Shown piece by piece: positions 39,890 to 52,434 of a stretch of 64,000 nt of DNA (positions within the stretch are counted from its first letter, which is position 1; each line of letters starts with the position of its first letter). Made by a program: the position numbers and the translations under genes. The stretch comes from an uncultured Nitrospirales bacterium (lineage in GTDB: Bacteria > Nitrospirota > Nitrospiria > Nitrospirales > UBA8639): contig OX638327.1 in assembly GCA_951812745.1 (NCBI GenBank), positions 1,881,001 to 1,945,000 of the forward strand, given 5' to 3'. The notes under the pieces are model-generated. The model saw only the letters and a list, made by a program, of their open reading frames with translations. It was not told where the DNA came from and did not search any database.

Positions 39890-41035
39890 ATGTCCAAACC
39901 AACAGTTCTTCTCGGGATGAGCGGAGGCGTCGATAGCTCAGTCGCAGCGTTACTGCTGACGGAACAGGGCTATGACGTGCAAGGGGTGACGCTACAAGTA
40001 TGGGAACCTGAAGATGAACACGCGGCGGTGACGAAAAAGTGGGAAGAGCGCGGCTGCTGTAAAGTCGGCCTGGCCCGGCACGTCGCCGGGCGATTGGGCA
40101 TTCCGCATGAGGTGGTCGATACCCGGGAGAGCTTTCGCAAGAACGTGATCGATGATTTTATTGACGGCTATTTGGGTGGGACCACGCCCAATCCGTGCGT
40201 GCGATGCAATGAACGGGTGAAGTTCGGGAGGTTATACGAACTGGCGAAAGCCAAGGGAGCCGACTTCGTGGCCACCGGGCACTATGCCCGGGTGTTACCG
40301 GTCGATGGGGAGGTTGGCTTGTTTCGAGGCGCCGACGGCAAGAAGGATCAATCCTATTTTTTGTATAGGCTCCCTGCGGCATGGCTTCCCCACATCCTGT
40401 TTCCCGTCGGCCATCTTCAGAAAACGGAAGTGTGGGCGCGTGCGGAAGAACTGGACCTGCCGGCGGACGAAATGAAGGAAAGCCAGGAAATCTGTTTTGT
40501 CACCCAGGGTGACTACCGCACGTTTTTGACCGCGGAAGCGCCGCAAGCGCTGCGGCCGGGTCCTTTCCTCGATCCGGAGGGCCGGACAATCGGAGAGCAC
40601 CGCGGCATTGCCTTTTATACGCCCGGGCAACGAAAAGGGCTGGGGATTGCACATGGCGAACGCCTCTACGTCAAAGAAGTGAACCCTGAAACAAACGCGG
40701 TGATATTGGGACGGGCTGAAGACCTGTCCCGGCAAACCTGTACGGTTCATGATATGAACTGGTTGGCTGGTGCCTTGCCCGAGACCCTGGATCAGGCGGA
40801 TATCAAATACCGGTATGCTTCGCCGGCAGTCGCCGGCCGGGTTCGCCAGCACACAACGGGAACCCTCACCATCGAATTCCGTGAACCGCAACAAGCCTTG
40901 AGTCCCGGCCAGTCGCTGGTCCTCTATCAAGGCGACCGCGTCCTGGGCGGCGGGATCATCCAGCCATTCGAGCGTCACCGGATTTCGACGGCATTAAGCG
41001 AAATTCCAGAAAGATCCAACCCCACCTGCGCTTGA
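39890..41035 (+). CDS. mnmA: tRNA-specific 2-thiouridylase MnmA
   Basis: Thiolates U34 of tRNA-Lys, Glu and Gln. It has the PP-loop VLLGMSGGVDSSVAALLL, catalytic Cys in NPCVRCNERVKFG (Cys about 103), FVATGHYARV, DQSYFLYRL, second catalytic Cys in KESQEICFV (about 204), and a C-terminal beta-barrel ending with GQSLVLYQGDRVLGGGII. The ATG at 39890 is chosen at the family N-terminus; the frame extends upstream across the bactofilin gene. It completes a set with mnmE and mnmG for the same wobble base. Confidence 0.96.
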   Translation: MSKPTVLLGMSGGVDSSVAALLLTEQGYDVQGVTLQVWEPEDEHAAVTKKWEERGCCKVGLARHVAGRLGIPHEVVDTRESFRKNVIDDFIDGYLGGTTPNPCVRCNERVKFGRLYELAKAKGADFVATGHYARVLPVDGEVGLFRGADGKKDQSYFLYRLPAAWLPHILFPVGHLQKTEVWARAEELDLPADEMKESQEICFVTQGDYRTFLTAEAPQALRPGPFLDPEGRTIGEHRGIAFYTPGQRKGLGIAHGERLYVKEVNPETNAVILGRAEDLSRQTCTVHDMNWLAGALPETLDQADIKYRYASPAVAGRVRQHTTGTLTIEFREPQQALSPGQSLVLYQGDRVLGGGIIQPFERHRISTALSEIPERSNPTCA

Positions 41036-41154
41036 AAAGCCGTTGCCCGGACCATTCTGTCCGTTGATGTTAGAAACAAATAAACTGTCTGCTTCAGTAA
41101 CACAGAATCTGTCTGAAAATAAGCACCTGTAGAGATCCAGATCCTGGTACTGTC

Positions 41155-44100
41155 CTAAAGATTGAACACCAGTTCCGGCACCACTACCTCCCAGGTGTCG
41201 CATTTCACACTGTCCTTGTACTGCGGCGCCGATGCTTCGCGGCTCCAGGCCACGACGGCGAGGACGGTCGCGGAACTGCAACGCGTCCCGTGTGGGGGCC
41301 TGAAGGTATTGGCAAGCCTCCCAACCACCGTTCCCGACCGGTTCAGCAATTCCCACCGTCCCTGTTCGTTCACCCGCGCCTCCAGCGGATCGCCGGGCGA
41401 CAGAGCAGCGATGGCGCGATGCACCGGATCGCTAACACGGTGACGCCCCGCGAAGCCCAGATCGATCTCGCCCAGAGCTGGCCGCCGATATTGGCGAGTG
41501 AGTTCTGGCGTTTCCGGTGGGAGGTTGACGAGGGACTGGCGACGTAGCACCGAGGGGAGGCCCTGCAAGGCATCTTGGAGCGGGTGTGATTCTTCAAAAC
41601 GCGTGAGGGCGAGAGTTTGCCGGGCCCGGGTCATGGCTACGTAGTAGAGCCGCCGCGGGGCGTCCGGGTCCTCGTCATTATCAACTTTGTCCCAGCCTCC
41701 GTCGAGCACGGCCACATGGTCGAACTCCAACCCCTTGGCGCGGTGCGCGGTCAACAACAGCAGCCCGCGCTGGCGGCGGCGGACGTCCCGCCCCCACTCG
41801 GCCAGCCACTCGATGAAGTGATCCACCGGTACCTCCGCGCCGCCGGTTTCCAATGCATGTTCGTCCAACGCTTCCCGCAGCAGTTCGATCCAGGGACCCG
41901 GGAAACGTGCATCAACCCAAGCGCGGAGGGCCGCGCCCTTCACCAAGCGGGTCTTGCGTCCGCGCAGCCATTCAACAAGCGCCTGGATCTCACGCAGGCG
42001 CCAGAATCGCGGGATTTCTTCGTTTCCCATCTGCGCCGGGATGCGGTGGACTTCGCAGAACGCACGCACCGGGTCCAGGTATTTCCACTCGCGGGCGATT
42101 ACCGCGCACGTGGACCAGTCCAAATTCGGCGAAAGGGCGGCGAGGCGTAGCAACTCCATCATCGCGACCTGAGCTTGTGCGATTGGCGAGCGCGGGGCTT
42201 CCAAAATCTGCACCCGGCCTTGAGCGACCGAATCCAATGCATCCCACTCGCTGCCAAGCGGGTCTTTCGCGCGCGCCCGGTCGATGCTGATGGGATGCCC
42301 GGTCTTCATCCGTTGCCGCGCCGGTTCGATCAACGCATTGGCCGCCGAGAGGATGTGGCCGGTGGAACGATAGTTGTCGGTCAGGAAGGCGGGCTTCGGC
42401 CCGTAGTCCGCTTCGAAGCGGCGAATGAATTCCACCGACGCGCCGTTGAAAGCGTAGATGTTCTGGTCGTCATCGCCCACCGCAAAGAGTGTAAGCTTGC
42501 GGTCCTCATCTTCCAGGGTTCGTCCGGCCAACGCCGATATCAACTCGTACTGGTCCGCGTCGATGTCCTGGTACTCGTCCACCAGGATCCAGCGAAAGCC
42601 CCTGAGGAGCCGCTCGCGTTGGTCGTCGGCTTCCTCCGGTGGCAGGCCTTCTCCGCGAAGCAGGGCTATGGCCTGACGCATCACTTCCTGAAAGCCTTCG
42701 TTGTCCGGACGTTCCGCTCTTCCGCTGAAGCTGGCGCCGGCCAGCCGCATGGCGAGACCGTGGCAGGTGAGCACGGTCACCCCCCGAGCGTCGTCGCTAA
42801 TCAAGTCTCCGAGGCGCCGCCGGATCTCAACTGCCGAATGCCGGTTGTAGGCCAGGGCCAGGATGCCGCGAGGATTCTCGCGTCTTGCGCGCACCAGGTA
42901 GGCGATCCGATGCACCAGTACCCGCGTTTTGCCGGAACCGGGACCGGCGAGTACCAGCACGTTCGTCTGCTCCCGATCATCCGCGACGATACGCTGCTGG
43001 GAGGGATTCTTCAGACTCTCGACGATAACCCGCCACGAGTCGGGTGTGGTCTCCCGCGCGATCTCCTTGTCCCGATCCGGCAGCCAGCGGCGGAGGAAAT
43101 TCTCCTCCCTCAGGCTGAAATAGTCCATGGCCAGACGCAGGGCGTCGGTCATGGCGTCGAGGCCTCGCCGCGCGAATTCCACCATCACGTGGATCTGCCG
43201 CACCTGTCCCTGGTAATGGAGCTTGAGCGGCTCGAAGTCCGCGGCGGTGAAACCACGTCCCGGCGTCTCCTGCACGAGACGGATGGTCATGGCTGGGCGG
43301 AATACCGCCAGCCCCTTGTGGAGGCGAATGACCTCCTGATCGTGCAGCCACAGGAGGGCGTGGTTCGCCAGTTTCTCCGGATTCCGGACGCTGCTCCTCA
43401 GAATGATGTCGGACGTGAGCGCTTCCAAGAGCTTGCCCAGGGTGGTCTTGGCCAGCAGATCCGTGCCCCGTGTCTTGGGCGGCAGGCAAGCGAGCCAGTG
43501 ATCCAGGAGGAGCTTCGCCCCATCACGTCGGCGGGACGCGAGTTCCTCCAACGCCGACCATTCGCGCCGTAGCGTCACCCGCACCGTTTCCGTATCCCGT
43601 TGTCGCACCTCAAGGCTACCGGTGCCGCCCCCCTCGCTGCGACCGTCGCGGGCGATGCTGCGGAGAATGCGCCAGAGCTTTTCCGGCAACGGATCGGGCA
43701 CCCCCGCGTCTCGCAGGGTTTGCGCGGCGACCCGCAAATGGAGGGTGGACGTTTCTCCCCTGTTCATGTCGGGTGCCGCTTGGCGAAGGTGTTCGATCAG
43801 GGCGATCTCCAATGCCACCGCCTCATTCAAGCGTTTCTGCGAACTGCGCTCTACTCCCTCATGGACAAAGGCGGTCAGCGCCGTATCGTTGCTGGCGATG
43901 CCCAGTTGCTCCAGGTCATGGAGGGCGCCGCGTACTTCTTCAGGGCTCAGGCCTGAGACGCCCATCAACTCGTCGGTGGAGATGCCTTCGTCCGGGTCCG
44001 CGTCGAGCAGGGTCTCGGCGATGGTCAGCAACTTGCGGCGATAGACGTCCGCCATGTCTTTTCTATCCAGCCTGGCGCGCGCCTCCTCTACCGAGTTCAC

Positions 44101-46287
44101 CTTCAAGGACGAAGGAAACACCTGCACCTGGTTTTCATGCCGGTTCAGTAGCCCCGCCTCTTCCAGCCAAGCGATCGCAGTTCGCACGCGAGTATCGTCG
44201 GTGGCCGAGTCCCGCTCGAATACCTTCTCGTCGTCCTCTACGAGGATCTCGCCCGGAGTGGCCACGACCTCACCGTCCAGACGCCTCTTCCGGTCCAGGT
44301 TGCGCAGTGCTTTCAGCACGCCTTGGATCTCCCGCCGGGTAAGACGTGAGCGGGCCGACGTGCCGAACTGTCTTTCCACGTCGTCCGGCTCGTAGAGCAG
44401 CACACAGCGCGCCGTCTGTCGGTCCCGCCCGGCGCGGCCTGCCTCCTGCAGGTAGTTCTCCAACGATCCCGGGATGTCGGCGTGGATCACAAGCCGCACA
44501 TCCGGCTTGTCGATGCCCATGCCGAAGGCATTAGTGGCCGCGATCACCCGAAGCTCGCCATTGATAAAGCGCTGCTGGACGCTCTTCTTGGTCTCCGGCG
44601 GCAGCCCGGCGTGGAAGTAGTCCGCCGTGTCCTCTTTCATCTGCAGGAACTCCGCCACCTCTTCGGTCCGCCGCCGGCTCGCGCAGTAGACGATGGCTCC
44701 TCCTGGCGTGTCCGGCGGCAAGTCCTCCATCAGGATCTGGTAGATGTGCGGAAACTTCTCACCGCCGGTGGTCGGCACCACCACGAACTCGATGTTCGTG
44801 CGTTGGGCCCCGCCGTCGAAAACCTTCAGTTCGATACCGAGTTCATCCCGGAAGTGCCGCTTGATATCCTCCTTGACATCGGGCTTGGCGGTCGCGGTCA
44901 GGCACAGGACCGGCGGGATCGGATCGGGCTCCGCCTTTTTGCGAATGAAGCGTCCCACGTAGCGATAGTCGGGCCGAAAGTCGTGTCCCCATTTCGAGAG
45001 GCAGTGGGCCTCGTCCAGCACCCAGGCGCCGATCTTGCGCTGATTCAGCACCCGGCACAGGGACCGGCTGCGGAGTTGCTCCGGCGATATGATGAGGATG
45101 CCCGCGTCCCCGAGCCTGACCCGGTCCAGTGCATCGGCTCGCTCGGGCATGGACAATAGCCCGTTGATGGCTACACACGACCCGATACCGTGCGCTTCCA
45201 GACCCGCTATTTGATCTGCCATGAGTGCGACCAGGGGGGAGATCACCACCGTCAGCGCGCCGGTCTTGTCGTAGCGGGACAAGGCCGGGATCTGGTAGCA
45301 GAGCGACTTGCCGGTGCCGGTGGGCAGAATCCCCAACACGTGTTCCCCGGCCATTGCCGCCTCGACAATGGCCTGCTGCATGGGCCGGCCGGTCTCGTCC
45401 GCCGGCTCCGGGCGGAAGTCGGCAAAACCGAACCAACGATTAAGTTCCTTGCAGGCGTTGTGTCTCTCCTGGCACCACTCGCATGAGGGATCGCCGCAGG
45501 CGGTGTCCCGCAGCCGGCGAACCAGTTGTCCCGCGTCCGGGAACTGGTGGCGTACCCAAGGCGGCATGACCGAGTTGCCCCCCGATACCGACAGCCACGC
45601 CAGCGCATAGGCCAAGGCCCACCCATGGCAGGCCACGTCGGTCAGAATTTCGCGGCCGTGCGTCAGACAGGCGTTGTCCTTTAGCCGGTTCGTGATCGCC
45701 GTGTGTGCCGCGGTGTCCGACGGCCGTTGTGATTGCCGCAGGGTAGAGAAAAAGGTGCCGAAGCCGGATTTTTCATTCTCTGAGAAGGCGTTGTTTTCAC
45801 TCTCTGCCGTAGTGAGCCAGTGCCAAGCCAGCAGAAGTTCCGGTGCGTCCCGCGTGCTGCCTTGCAAGGCGTCCCACTGGTCATGGAAGAGATCCAGCGC
45901 GAGCCGGGCATCGAGTTCCGGGTCGTTCAATCGCCCTCGTTTGAGTTGCCCGTCCTGGTAGTGCTTGACGAGGTGGTGATAAGGATTGCGGGGAAAGGCG
46001 AGGGGATTCAGTTGCAGCGTATCCACCGCCGGCAGCCTCAACAGCCGGAGGTTTGATTTTGCCGCGGTCAGATGGGGTAAATCGAAGGCGATCAGATTGT
46101 GGCCGAGCAGGAAGTCAGCGCCATCAGCAAAGTCGTCGAGGTCCGCCAACGCTGCAGTCAAGTCTCCACCGCGGAAGACCAAAGGGTGATCGATATCCGG
46201 GCGCACCGCGGCGAAGGCGTGGATACGGCGGTCATGTTTGCCGACTTCGAGGTCCAGCGATAGACAACGGTAATTTTCAATTTTCAT
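41155..46287 (-). CDS. Giant fusion: 3'-5' exonuclease-like + RecQ helicase + UvrD/Rep helicase
   Basis: A 1710-aa protein with three enzyme modules. Residues 1-170 resemble a DEDD exonuclease: DLE (12-14), GHNLIAFDLPHL (62-73), DTLQL (89-93) and ELDARLALD (125-132). Residues about 300-700 are a RecQ-type SF2 helicase: PTGTGKSLCYQIP (about 320), VLDEAHCLSKWGHDFRPDY (about 422), FGMGIDKPDV and QEAGRAGRD, plus a Cys-rich patch GDPSCEWCQERHNACKE before it. A linker of about 350 residues follows. Residues about 1100-1600 are a UvrD-type SF1 helicase: AGPGSGKTRVLVHR, VDEYQDIDADQYE, VGDDDQNIYAFNGAS, AHRAKGLEFDHVAVL, YYVAMTRARQTLAL. Likely role in DNA repair or foreign-DNA defence; inference. Confidence 0.85.
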   Translation of the reverse strand: MKIENYRCLSLDLEVGKHDRRIHAFAAVRPDIDHPLVFRGGDLTAALADLDDFADGADFLLGHNLIAFDLPHLTAAKSNLRLLRLPAVDTLQLNPLAFPRNPYHHLVKHYQDGQLKRGRLNDPELDARLALDLFHDQWDALQGSTRDAPELLLAWHWLTTAESENNAFSENEKSGFGTFFSTLRQSQRPSDTAAHTAITNRLKDNACLTHGREILTDVACHGWALAYALAWLSVSGGNSVMPPWVRHQFPDAGQLVRRLRDTACGDPSCEWCQERHNACKELNRWFGFADFRPEPADETGRPMQQAIVEAAMAGEHVLGILPTGTGKSLCYQIPALSRYDKTGALTVVISPLVALMADQIAGLEAHGIGSCVAINGLLSMPERADALDRVRLGDAGILIISPEQLRSRSLCRVLNQRKIGAWVLDEAHCLSKWGHDFRPDYRYVGRFIRKKAEPDPIPPVLCLTATAKPDVKEDIKRHFRDELGIELKVFDGGAQRTNIEFVVVPTTGGEKFPHIYQILMEDLPPDTPGGAIVYCASRRRTEEVAEFLQMKEDTADYFHAGLPPETKKSVQQRFINGELRVIAATNAFGMGIDKPDVRLVIHADIPGSLENYLQEAGRAGRDRQTARCVLLYEPDDVERQFGTSARSRLTRREIQGVLKALRNLDRKRRLDGEVVATPGEILVEDDEKVFERDSATDDTRVRTAIAWLEEAGLLNRHENQVQVFPSSLKVNSVEEARARLDRKDMADVYRRKLLTIAETLLDADPDEGISTDELMGVSGLSPEEVRGALHDLEQLGIASNDTALTAFVHEGVERSSQKRLNEAVALEIALIEHLRQAAPDMNRGETSTLHLRVAAQTLRDAGVPDPLPEKLWRILRSIARDGRSEGGGTGSLEVRQRDTETVRVTLRREWSALEELASRRRDGAKLLLDHWLACLPPKTRGTDLLAKTTLGKLLEALTSDIILRSSVRNPEKLANHALLWLHDQEVIRLHKGLAVFRPAMTIRLVQETPGRGFTAADFEPLKLHYQGQVRQIHVMVEFARRGLDAMTDALRLAMDYFSLREENFLRRWLPDRDKEIARETTPDSWRVIVESLKNPSQQRIVADDREQTNVLVLAGPGSGKTRVLVHRIAYLVRARRENPRGILALAYNRHSAVEIRRRLGDLISDDARGVTVLTCHGLAMRLAGASFSGRAERPDNEGFQEVMRQAIALLRGEGLPPEEADDQRERLLRGFRWILVDEYQDIDADQYELISALAGRTLEDEDRKLTLFAVGDDDQNIYAFNGASVEFIRRFEADYGPKPAFLTDNYRSTGHILSAANALIEPARQRMKTGHPISIDRARAKDPLGSEWDALDSVAQGRVQILEAPRSPIAQAQVAMMELLRLAALSPNLDWSTCAVIAREWKYLDPVRAFCEVHRIPAQMGNEEIPRFWRLREIQALVEWLRGRKTRLVKGAALRAWVDARFPGPWIELLREALDEHALETGGAEVPVDHFIEWLAEWGRDVRRRQRGLLLLTAHRAKGLEFDHVAVLDGGWDKVDNDEDPDAPRRLYYVAMTRARQTLALTRFEESHPLQDALQGLPSVLRRQSLVNLPPETPELTRQYRRPALGEIDLGFAGRHRVSDPVHRAIAALSPGDPLEARVNEQGRWELLNRSGTVVGRLANTFRPPHGTRCSSATVLAVVAWSREASAPQYKDSVKCDTWEVVVPELVFNL

Positions 46288-46395
46288 TTGGCACTAGGAC
46301 CACGCTGTCCCCTTCTATGAGCCGGAGATCATTTGCTGCGGGAGTATAAGTATTCTTGATAAAATAAGCGAGAGAGAACGGAGGGCTGTCATCTT

Positions 46396-46475
46396 ATGAA
46401 TGCCATTATCAAAGAAGTGTACAATGCCTTCAAGGAAGCTGGCATATATGGCCCCCCTCGGTTGACACCCTGATT
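46396..46475 (+). pseudogene. Possible remnant of a small gene upstream of atpH
   Basis: A 25-codon frame starting MNAIIKEVYNAFKEAGI with CGGAGGG before it stops abruptly (YGPPRLTP, TGA). The N-terminus looks like a real start of a coiled-coil-type small protein. Alternatively it is just a short leader frame before the ATP synthase operon. Confidence 0.25.
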
Positions 46476-46557
46476 TTCCACGTGATAGCGTGACTCGTTT
46501 TTTGCGCGACCAGCGCAAGCACCGGGGTTTTGTCTTTTTCTTCACAACTGAGTCACG

Positions 46558-47094
46558 ATGAAAAATGCCATAGCACGGCGGTATGCCCAGGCGTTTTTTC
46601 GCTTGGTACGCCAAGAAGACCTGACGGTTGCCCAGGACGGGTTACACGCCCTGTCTCAGGCGCTGAAGGACTCTTCGGCGTTCAAGCACGTCCTGGCCTC
46701 GCCGGTGTTTACCCTGGACGAAAAACTTCAGGTCCTCACTGCGTTGTGTGAACGGACGGGTTGCCCGCCGGTCATGGGCCGATTCTGCGAACAGTTGTTG
46801 AAAAAGAACCGGATCGGGTTCCTGCCGGAAATTGCCGAGGCCTTCAAAGTGTTGATGATCCGGCAAAGCGGCAAGCAACAGATTGTCGTCGTCTCGGCTC
46901 GACCGGTTGACGACACCATGAAACAGGACATTCTTGCGCAGTTGGGCGCCACGGCGAAGCAAGAGGTGGAAGTCGACTTTCAATCCGACCCTTCCTTACT
47001 GTCGGGCGTCCAAATAAAAATCGGGAGTAAAGTCTATGACAGTACGGTTAAGGGCAGGCTCCACAAGATGCGGGCTCAATTGGTAAAGGGGTAA
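46558..47094 (+). CDS. atpH: ATP synthase F1 subunit delta
   Basis: A 178-aa stator subunit linking F1 to subunit b. It shows NAIARRYAQAFFRLVRQE, FCEQLLKKNRIGFLPEIAEAF, and the C-terminal DPSLLSGVQIKIGSKVYDST, the most conserved part of the family. It is the first gene of an F1-only operon; atpA follows after three bases. Confidence 0.94.
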   Translation: MKNAIARRYAQAFFRLVRQEDLTVAQDGLHALSQALKDSSAFKHVLASPVFTLDEKLQVLTALCERTGCPPVMGRFCEQLLKKNRIGFLPEIAEAFKVLMIRQSGKQQIVVVSARPVDDTMKQDILAQLGATAKQEVEVDFQSDPSLLSGVQIKIGSKVYDSTVKGRLHKMRAQLVKG

Positions 47095-47097
47095 GGC

Positions 47098-48606
47098 ATG
47101 CAGATCAAGGCGGAAGAAATCAGTTCGATTATTCAGGATAAAATCAAGGGCTTCGATCAGCGTGTCGATGTGACGGAGACCGGGTACGTGATCCAGGTCG
47201 GGGACGGTATCGCCAAAGTCTATGGACTCGAAGGCGCCATGGCCGGGGAATTGCTGGAGTTTCCTGGTGACGTGTTCGGGGTGGCGCTGAATCTGGAAGA
47301 AGACAGCGTCGGGGCCGTGCTGATGGGATTGGACACGGGCATCAAGGAAGGCGACCAGGTCAAACGGACGGGCCGGATTGCCGAAGTGCCGGTGGGCGAG
47401 GCGCTCGTCGGACGGGTGGTCGATGCGATGGGGCAACCCATCGATGGGAAAGGCCCGATTCAAACCACAGAGACCCGGTTGATTGAAGTCCGTGCCCCCG
47501 GCGTGGTGGAACGTCAATCCGTTAATGAGCCGTTGCAAACCGGGTTGAAAGCGATCGACGCCATGATTCCCATTGGCCGCGGGCAACGGGAGTTGATCAT
47601 CGGCGATCGACAAACCGGCAAGACGGCGATTGCCGTGGATACCATCATCAACCAAAAGGGGCTCGACGTCTTTTGCTTCTACGTCGCGATCGGCCAGAAG
47701 CGGTCAACGGTGGCCCGTGTCGTGAAGACGCTGGAAGACCATGGCGCCATGGCCTACACCACCGTGGTGTCGGCCACGGCCAGTGACGCGGCGCCGCTCC
47801 AGTTCTTTTCCCCCTATGCCGGAGTGTCGATGGGTGAATATTTCCGTGACAACGGGAAACATGCCCTCATTATCTATGACGATCTGTCCAAACACGCCGT
47901 GGCCTATCGACAATTATCCCTGTTGCTCCGCCGGCCGCCGGGTCGTGAGGCGTTTCCAGGTGACGTGTTCTTCCTGCATTCCCGGTTGTTGGAGCGTGCC
48001 GCCAAATTGAGTGACGAGAAAGGCGGAGGAAGTCTGACCGCCCTGCCCATTATCGAAACACAGGCGGGTGACGTGTCGGCCTATATTCCCACCAACGTGA
48101 TTTCGATTACCGACGGGCAGATTTATTTGGCCGGTGACTTGTTTTATTCGGGCATTCGTCCGGCCATCAACGTGGGGTTGTCGGTATCCCGCGTGGGTGG
48201 GGCGGCCCAAATCAAAACCATGAAACAGGTGGCCGGCACCCTTCGGCTCGATTTGGCCCAATATCGGGAAATGGCCGCGTTCGCACAATTCGGCAGTGAA
48301 TTGGATAAGGCCACGCAGGCCCAGTTGGCTCGAGGCGCGCGCATGGTCGAAATGCTCAAACAGGAACAGTACAAACCCATGCCGGTCGCGGATCAGGTGT
48401 TGTCGATTTTTGCCGGGGTCAACGGGTTTGTCGATGACGTGCCCGTGAACAAGGTGCGCGAATTTGAAGAAGGCCTGTTGGCGTTCATCAAGGAACGGCA
48501 TCCTCAACTGCGGGAAGACGTCGTCGCCAAAAAGAAAATCGACGACGAATTCGGCGGGAAACTCAAGCAGGCCATTTCCGACTATAAACAGACGAAACAG
48601 TTCTGA
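47098..48606 (+). CDS. atpA: ATP synthase F1 subunit alpha
   Basis: A 502-aa regulatory nucleotide-binding subunit. Walker A is [13 protein letters not shown] (about residues 169-181). [20 protein letters not shown] and the ATPase alpha/beta signature [14 protein letters not shown] are present. Its length is standard. Confidence 0.98.
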   Translation: MQIKAEEISSIIQDKIKGFDQRVDVTETGYVIQVGDGIAKVYGLEGAMAGELLEFPGDVFGVALNLEEDSVGAVLMGLDTGIKEGDQVKRTGRIAEVPVGEALVGRVVDAMGQPIDGKGPIQTTETRLIEVRAPGVVERQSVNEPLQTGLKAIDAMIPIGRGQRELIIGDRQTGKTAIAVDTIINQKGLDVFCFYVAIGQKRSTVARVVKTLEDHGAMAYTTVVSATASDAAPLQFFSPYAGVSMGEYFRDNGKHALIIYDDLSKHAVAYRQLSLLLRRPPGREAFPGDVFFLHSRLLERAAKLSDEKGGGSLTALPIIETQAGDVSAYIPTNVISITDGQIYLAGDLFYSGIRPAINVGLSVSRVGGAAQIKTMKQVAGTLRLDLAQYREMAAFAQFGSELDKATQAQLARGARMVEMLKQEQYKPMPVADQVLSIFAGVNGFVDDVPVNKVREFEEGLLAFIKERHPQLREDVVAKKKIDDEFGGKLKQAISDYKQTKQF

Positions 48607-48629
48607 TCCATTCACCGCGATAAAGCCCC

Positions 48630-50970
<2,341 letters not shown>

Positions 50971-50971
<1 letters not shown>

Positions 50972-51417
50972 TGGCGGATACAGGCACAACCGTCCCTTCG
51001 GGGAAACTCCTGTTGGAAGTGGTGACACCGGATAAACTCCTGGTGAGTGAATACGTGGACCAGATCTCCGCGCCCGGAACGGAAGGCGACTTTGGGGTGT
51101 TGCCGGGCCATTGTCATTTTCTGACGACCCTTCGGATCGGCGAACTGCACTATCGTATTGGAGAAGCCGAGCATTACATGTCGGTGTTGTGGGGATTCGC
51201 CGACGTGACGCCCCACAAGGTCACCATCCTTGCAGAGATCGCCGAGAAGGCGGAAGATATCGACGTCGAACGAGCCCAGGCCTCCGTGGCCCAGGCCGAA
51301 GAACGTCTTGAGCGTGGCGGGCTCCCGTCGGAAGTCGAAGAGGCCAGGGTGAGTTTGGAAAAAGCGCGACTTCGACAAAAAGTAGCCGAGCGTCTCCAGA
51401 AACAAGGACACGCGTAA
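50971..51417 (+). CDS. atpC: ATP synthase F1 subunit epsilon
   Basis: A 148-aa subunit with an N-terminal beta-sandwich (LLLEVVTPDKLLVSEYVDQI, GTEGDFGVLPGHCHFLTTL, VLWGFADVTPHKVTILAE) and a C-terminal two-helix arm (ERAQASVAQAEERLERGG). It has an unusual Ala/Pro N-terminus of about 15 residues. Last gene of the F1 operon. Confidence 0.95.
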
Positions 51418-51438
51418 CCAACCTTCCCGCATGCGTCC

Positions 51439-52434
51439 ATGCCGTATGTTGAAACGCGGACCGAGATTGTCGTTTCGCCAGGCGAAAGCCCCAAACGCCT
51501 GGACCATTTTTTAGCCAACCGCGACCCCGATTTTTCTCGAACGACTCTCCAGCGATTGATCCTCGACGGTCACATTACCGTCGACGGGCAGGTCACCAAG
51601 CCCAGTCACAAAATCAAACCCGGCGACGTCATCGTCCTCAGGGTCCCCAGGGCCGAGCCTCTCATGATGGAGCCCGAGCCCATTCTCCTTGAAATTCTCT
51701 ATGAAGATGACGCAGTGTTGGTCTTGAATAAACAAGCCGGCCTGGTGGTCCATCCGGCCCCCGGCAATTGGTCGGGCACCCTGGTCAATGCCCTGTTGCA
51801 CCATTTCAAAACCGGGAAGGGGTCGTTCTCCAGCATTGGCGGCAAAGAACGGCCGGGGATGGTGCATCGTTTGGACAAGAACACCACGGGCGTCATGGTC
51901 GTGGCCAAACAGGATCAGGCCCATGCGTATCTGGTCAACCAGTTTAAGCGCCATACCATTAACCGGGTTTATGAAGCGTTGATCTGGGGAGCGCCGAAAA
52001 AGACCGAAGGAGTCATTGACTTGGCCATCGGGCGAGATACCAAGGACCGGAAAAAATTTTCCGCGCGCACGGCCCGCCCCAAGGCTTCGGCCACGAAATA
52101 CCGCGTGACGGAACGGTTTGCAAAACTGGCGGCCCACGTGGAGCTCTTTCCGCAAACCGGCCGGACCCATCAACTGCGCGTGCATTTATCGGCGATCGAG
52201 TGTCCGATCCTGGGAGATCCGACGTATGGGGGCAAGAAAGTGGGCGCGATCCACGACGTCGCCATCCCGCGCGTCATGCTTCATGCCAAAGTGCTCGGCT
52301 TTCTCCATCCGGTTTCGCAACAGGCCATGAACTTTGTTGCCCCCCTGCCGGCTGATATGGCAGAGGTGGTGAACCAATTACGAGGCAGGAGCGCGCGTGG
52401 CACAACGGACTTGGGAGAGGAACAAGGGCGATGA
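51439..52434 (+). CDS. rluD: 23S rRNA pseudouridine synthase, RluD family
   Basis: A 331-aa protein. An N-terminal S4 domain is at about 15-75 (KRLDHFLANRDPDFSRTTLQ and so on). The RluA/RluD-type synthase core has catalytic Asp in GMVHRLDKNTTGVMVVAK (about 145), PQTGRTHQLRVHLS and CPILGDPTYGG. RluD-type is favoured because of the S4 domain. The last four bases overlap the next gene (ATGA). Confidence 0.92.
   Translation: MPYVETRTEIVVSPGESPKRLDHFLANRDPDFSRTTLQRLILDGHITVDGQVTKPSHKIKPGDVIVLRVPRAEPLMMEPEPILLEILYEDDAVLVLNKQAGLVVHPAPGNWSGTLVNALLHHFKTGKGSFSSIGGKERPGMVHRLDKNTTGVMVVAKQDQAHAYLVNQFKRHTINRVYEALIWGAPKKTEGVIDLAIGRDTKDRKKFSARTARPKASATKYRVTERFAKLAAHVELFPQTGRTHQLRVHLSAIECPILGDPTYGGKKVGAIHDVAIPRVMLHAKVLGFLHPVSQQAMNFVAPLPADMAEVVNQLRGRSARGTTDLGEEQGR

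Noticed and set aside
42175..43572. 465-codon open frame opposite the giant helicase gene
   Set aside because: Antisense of well-conserved helicase motifs; no family features.
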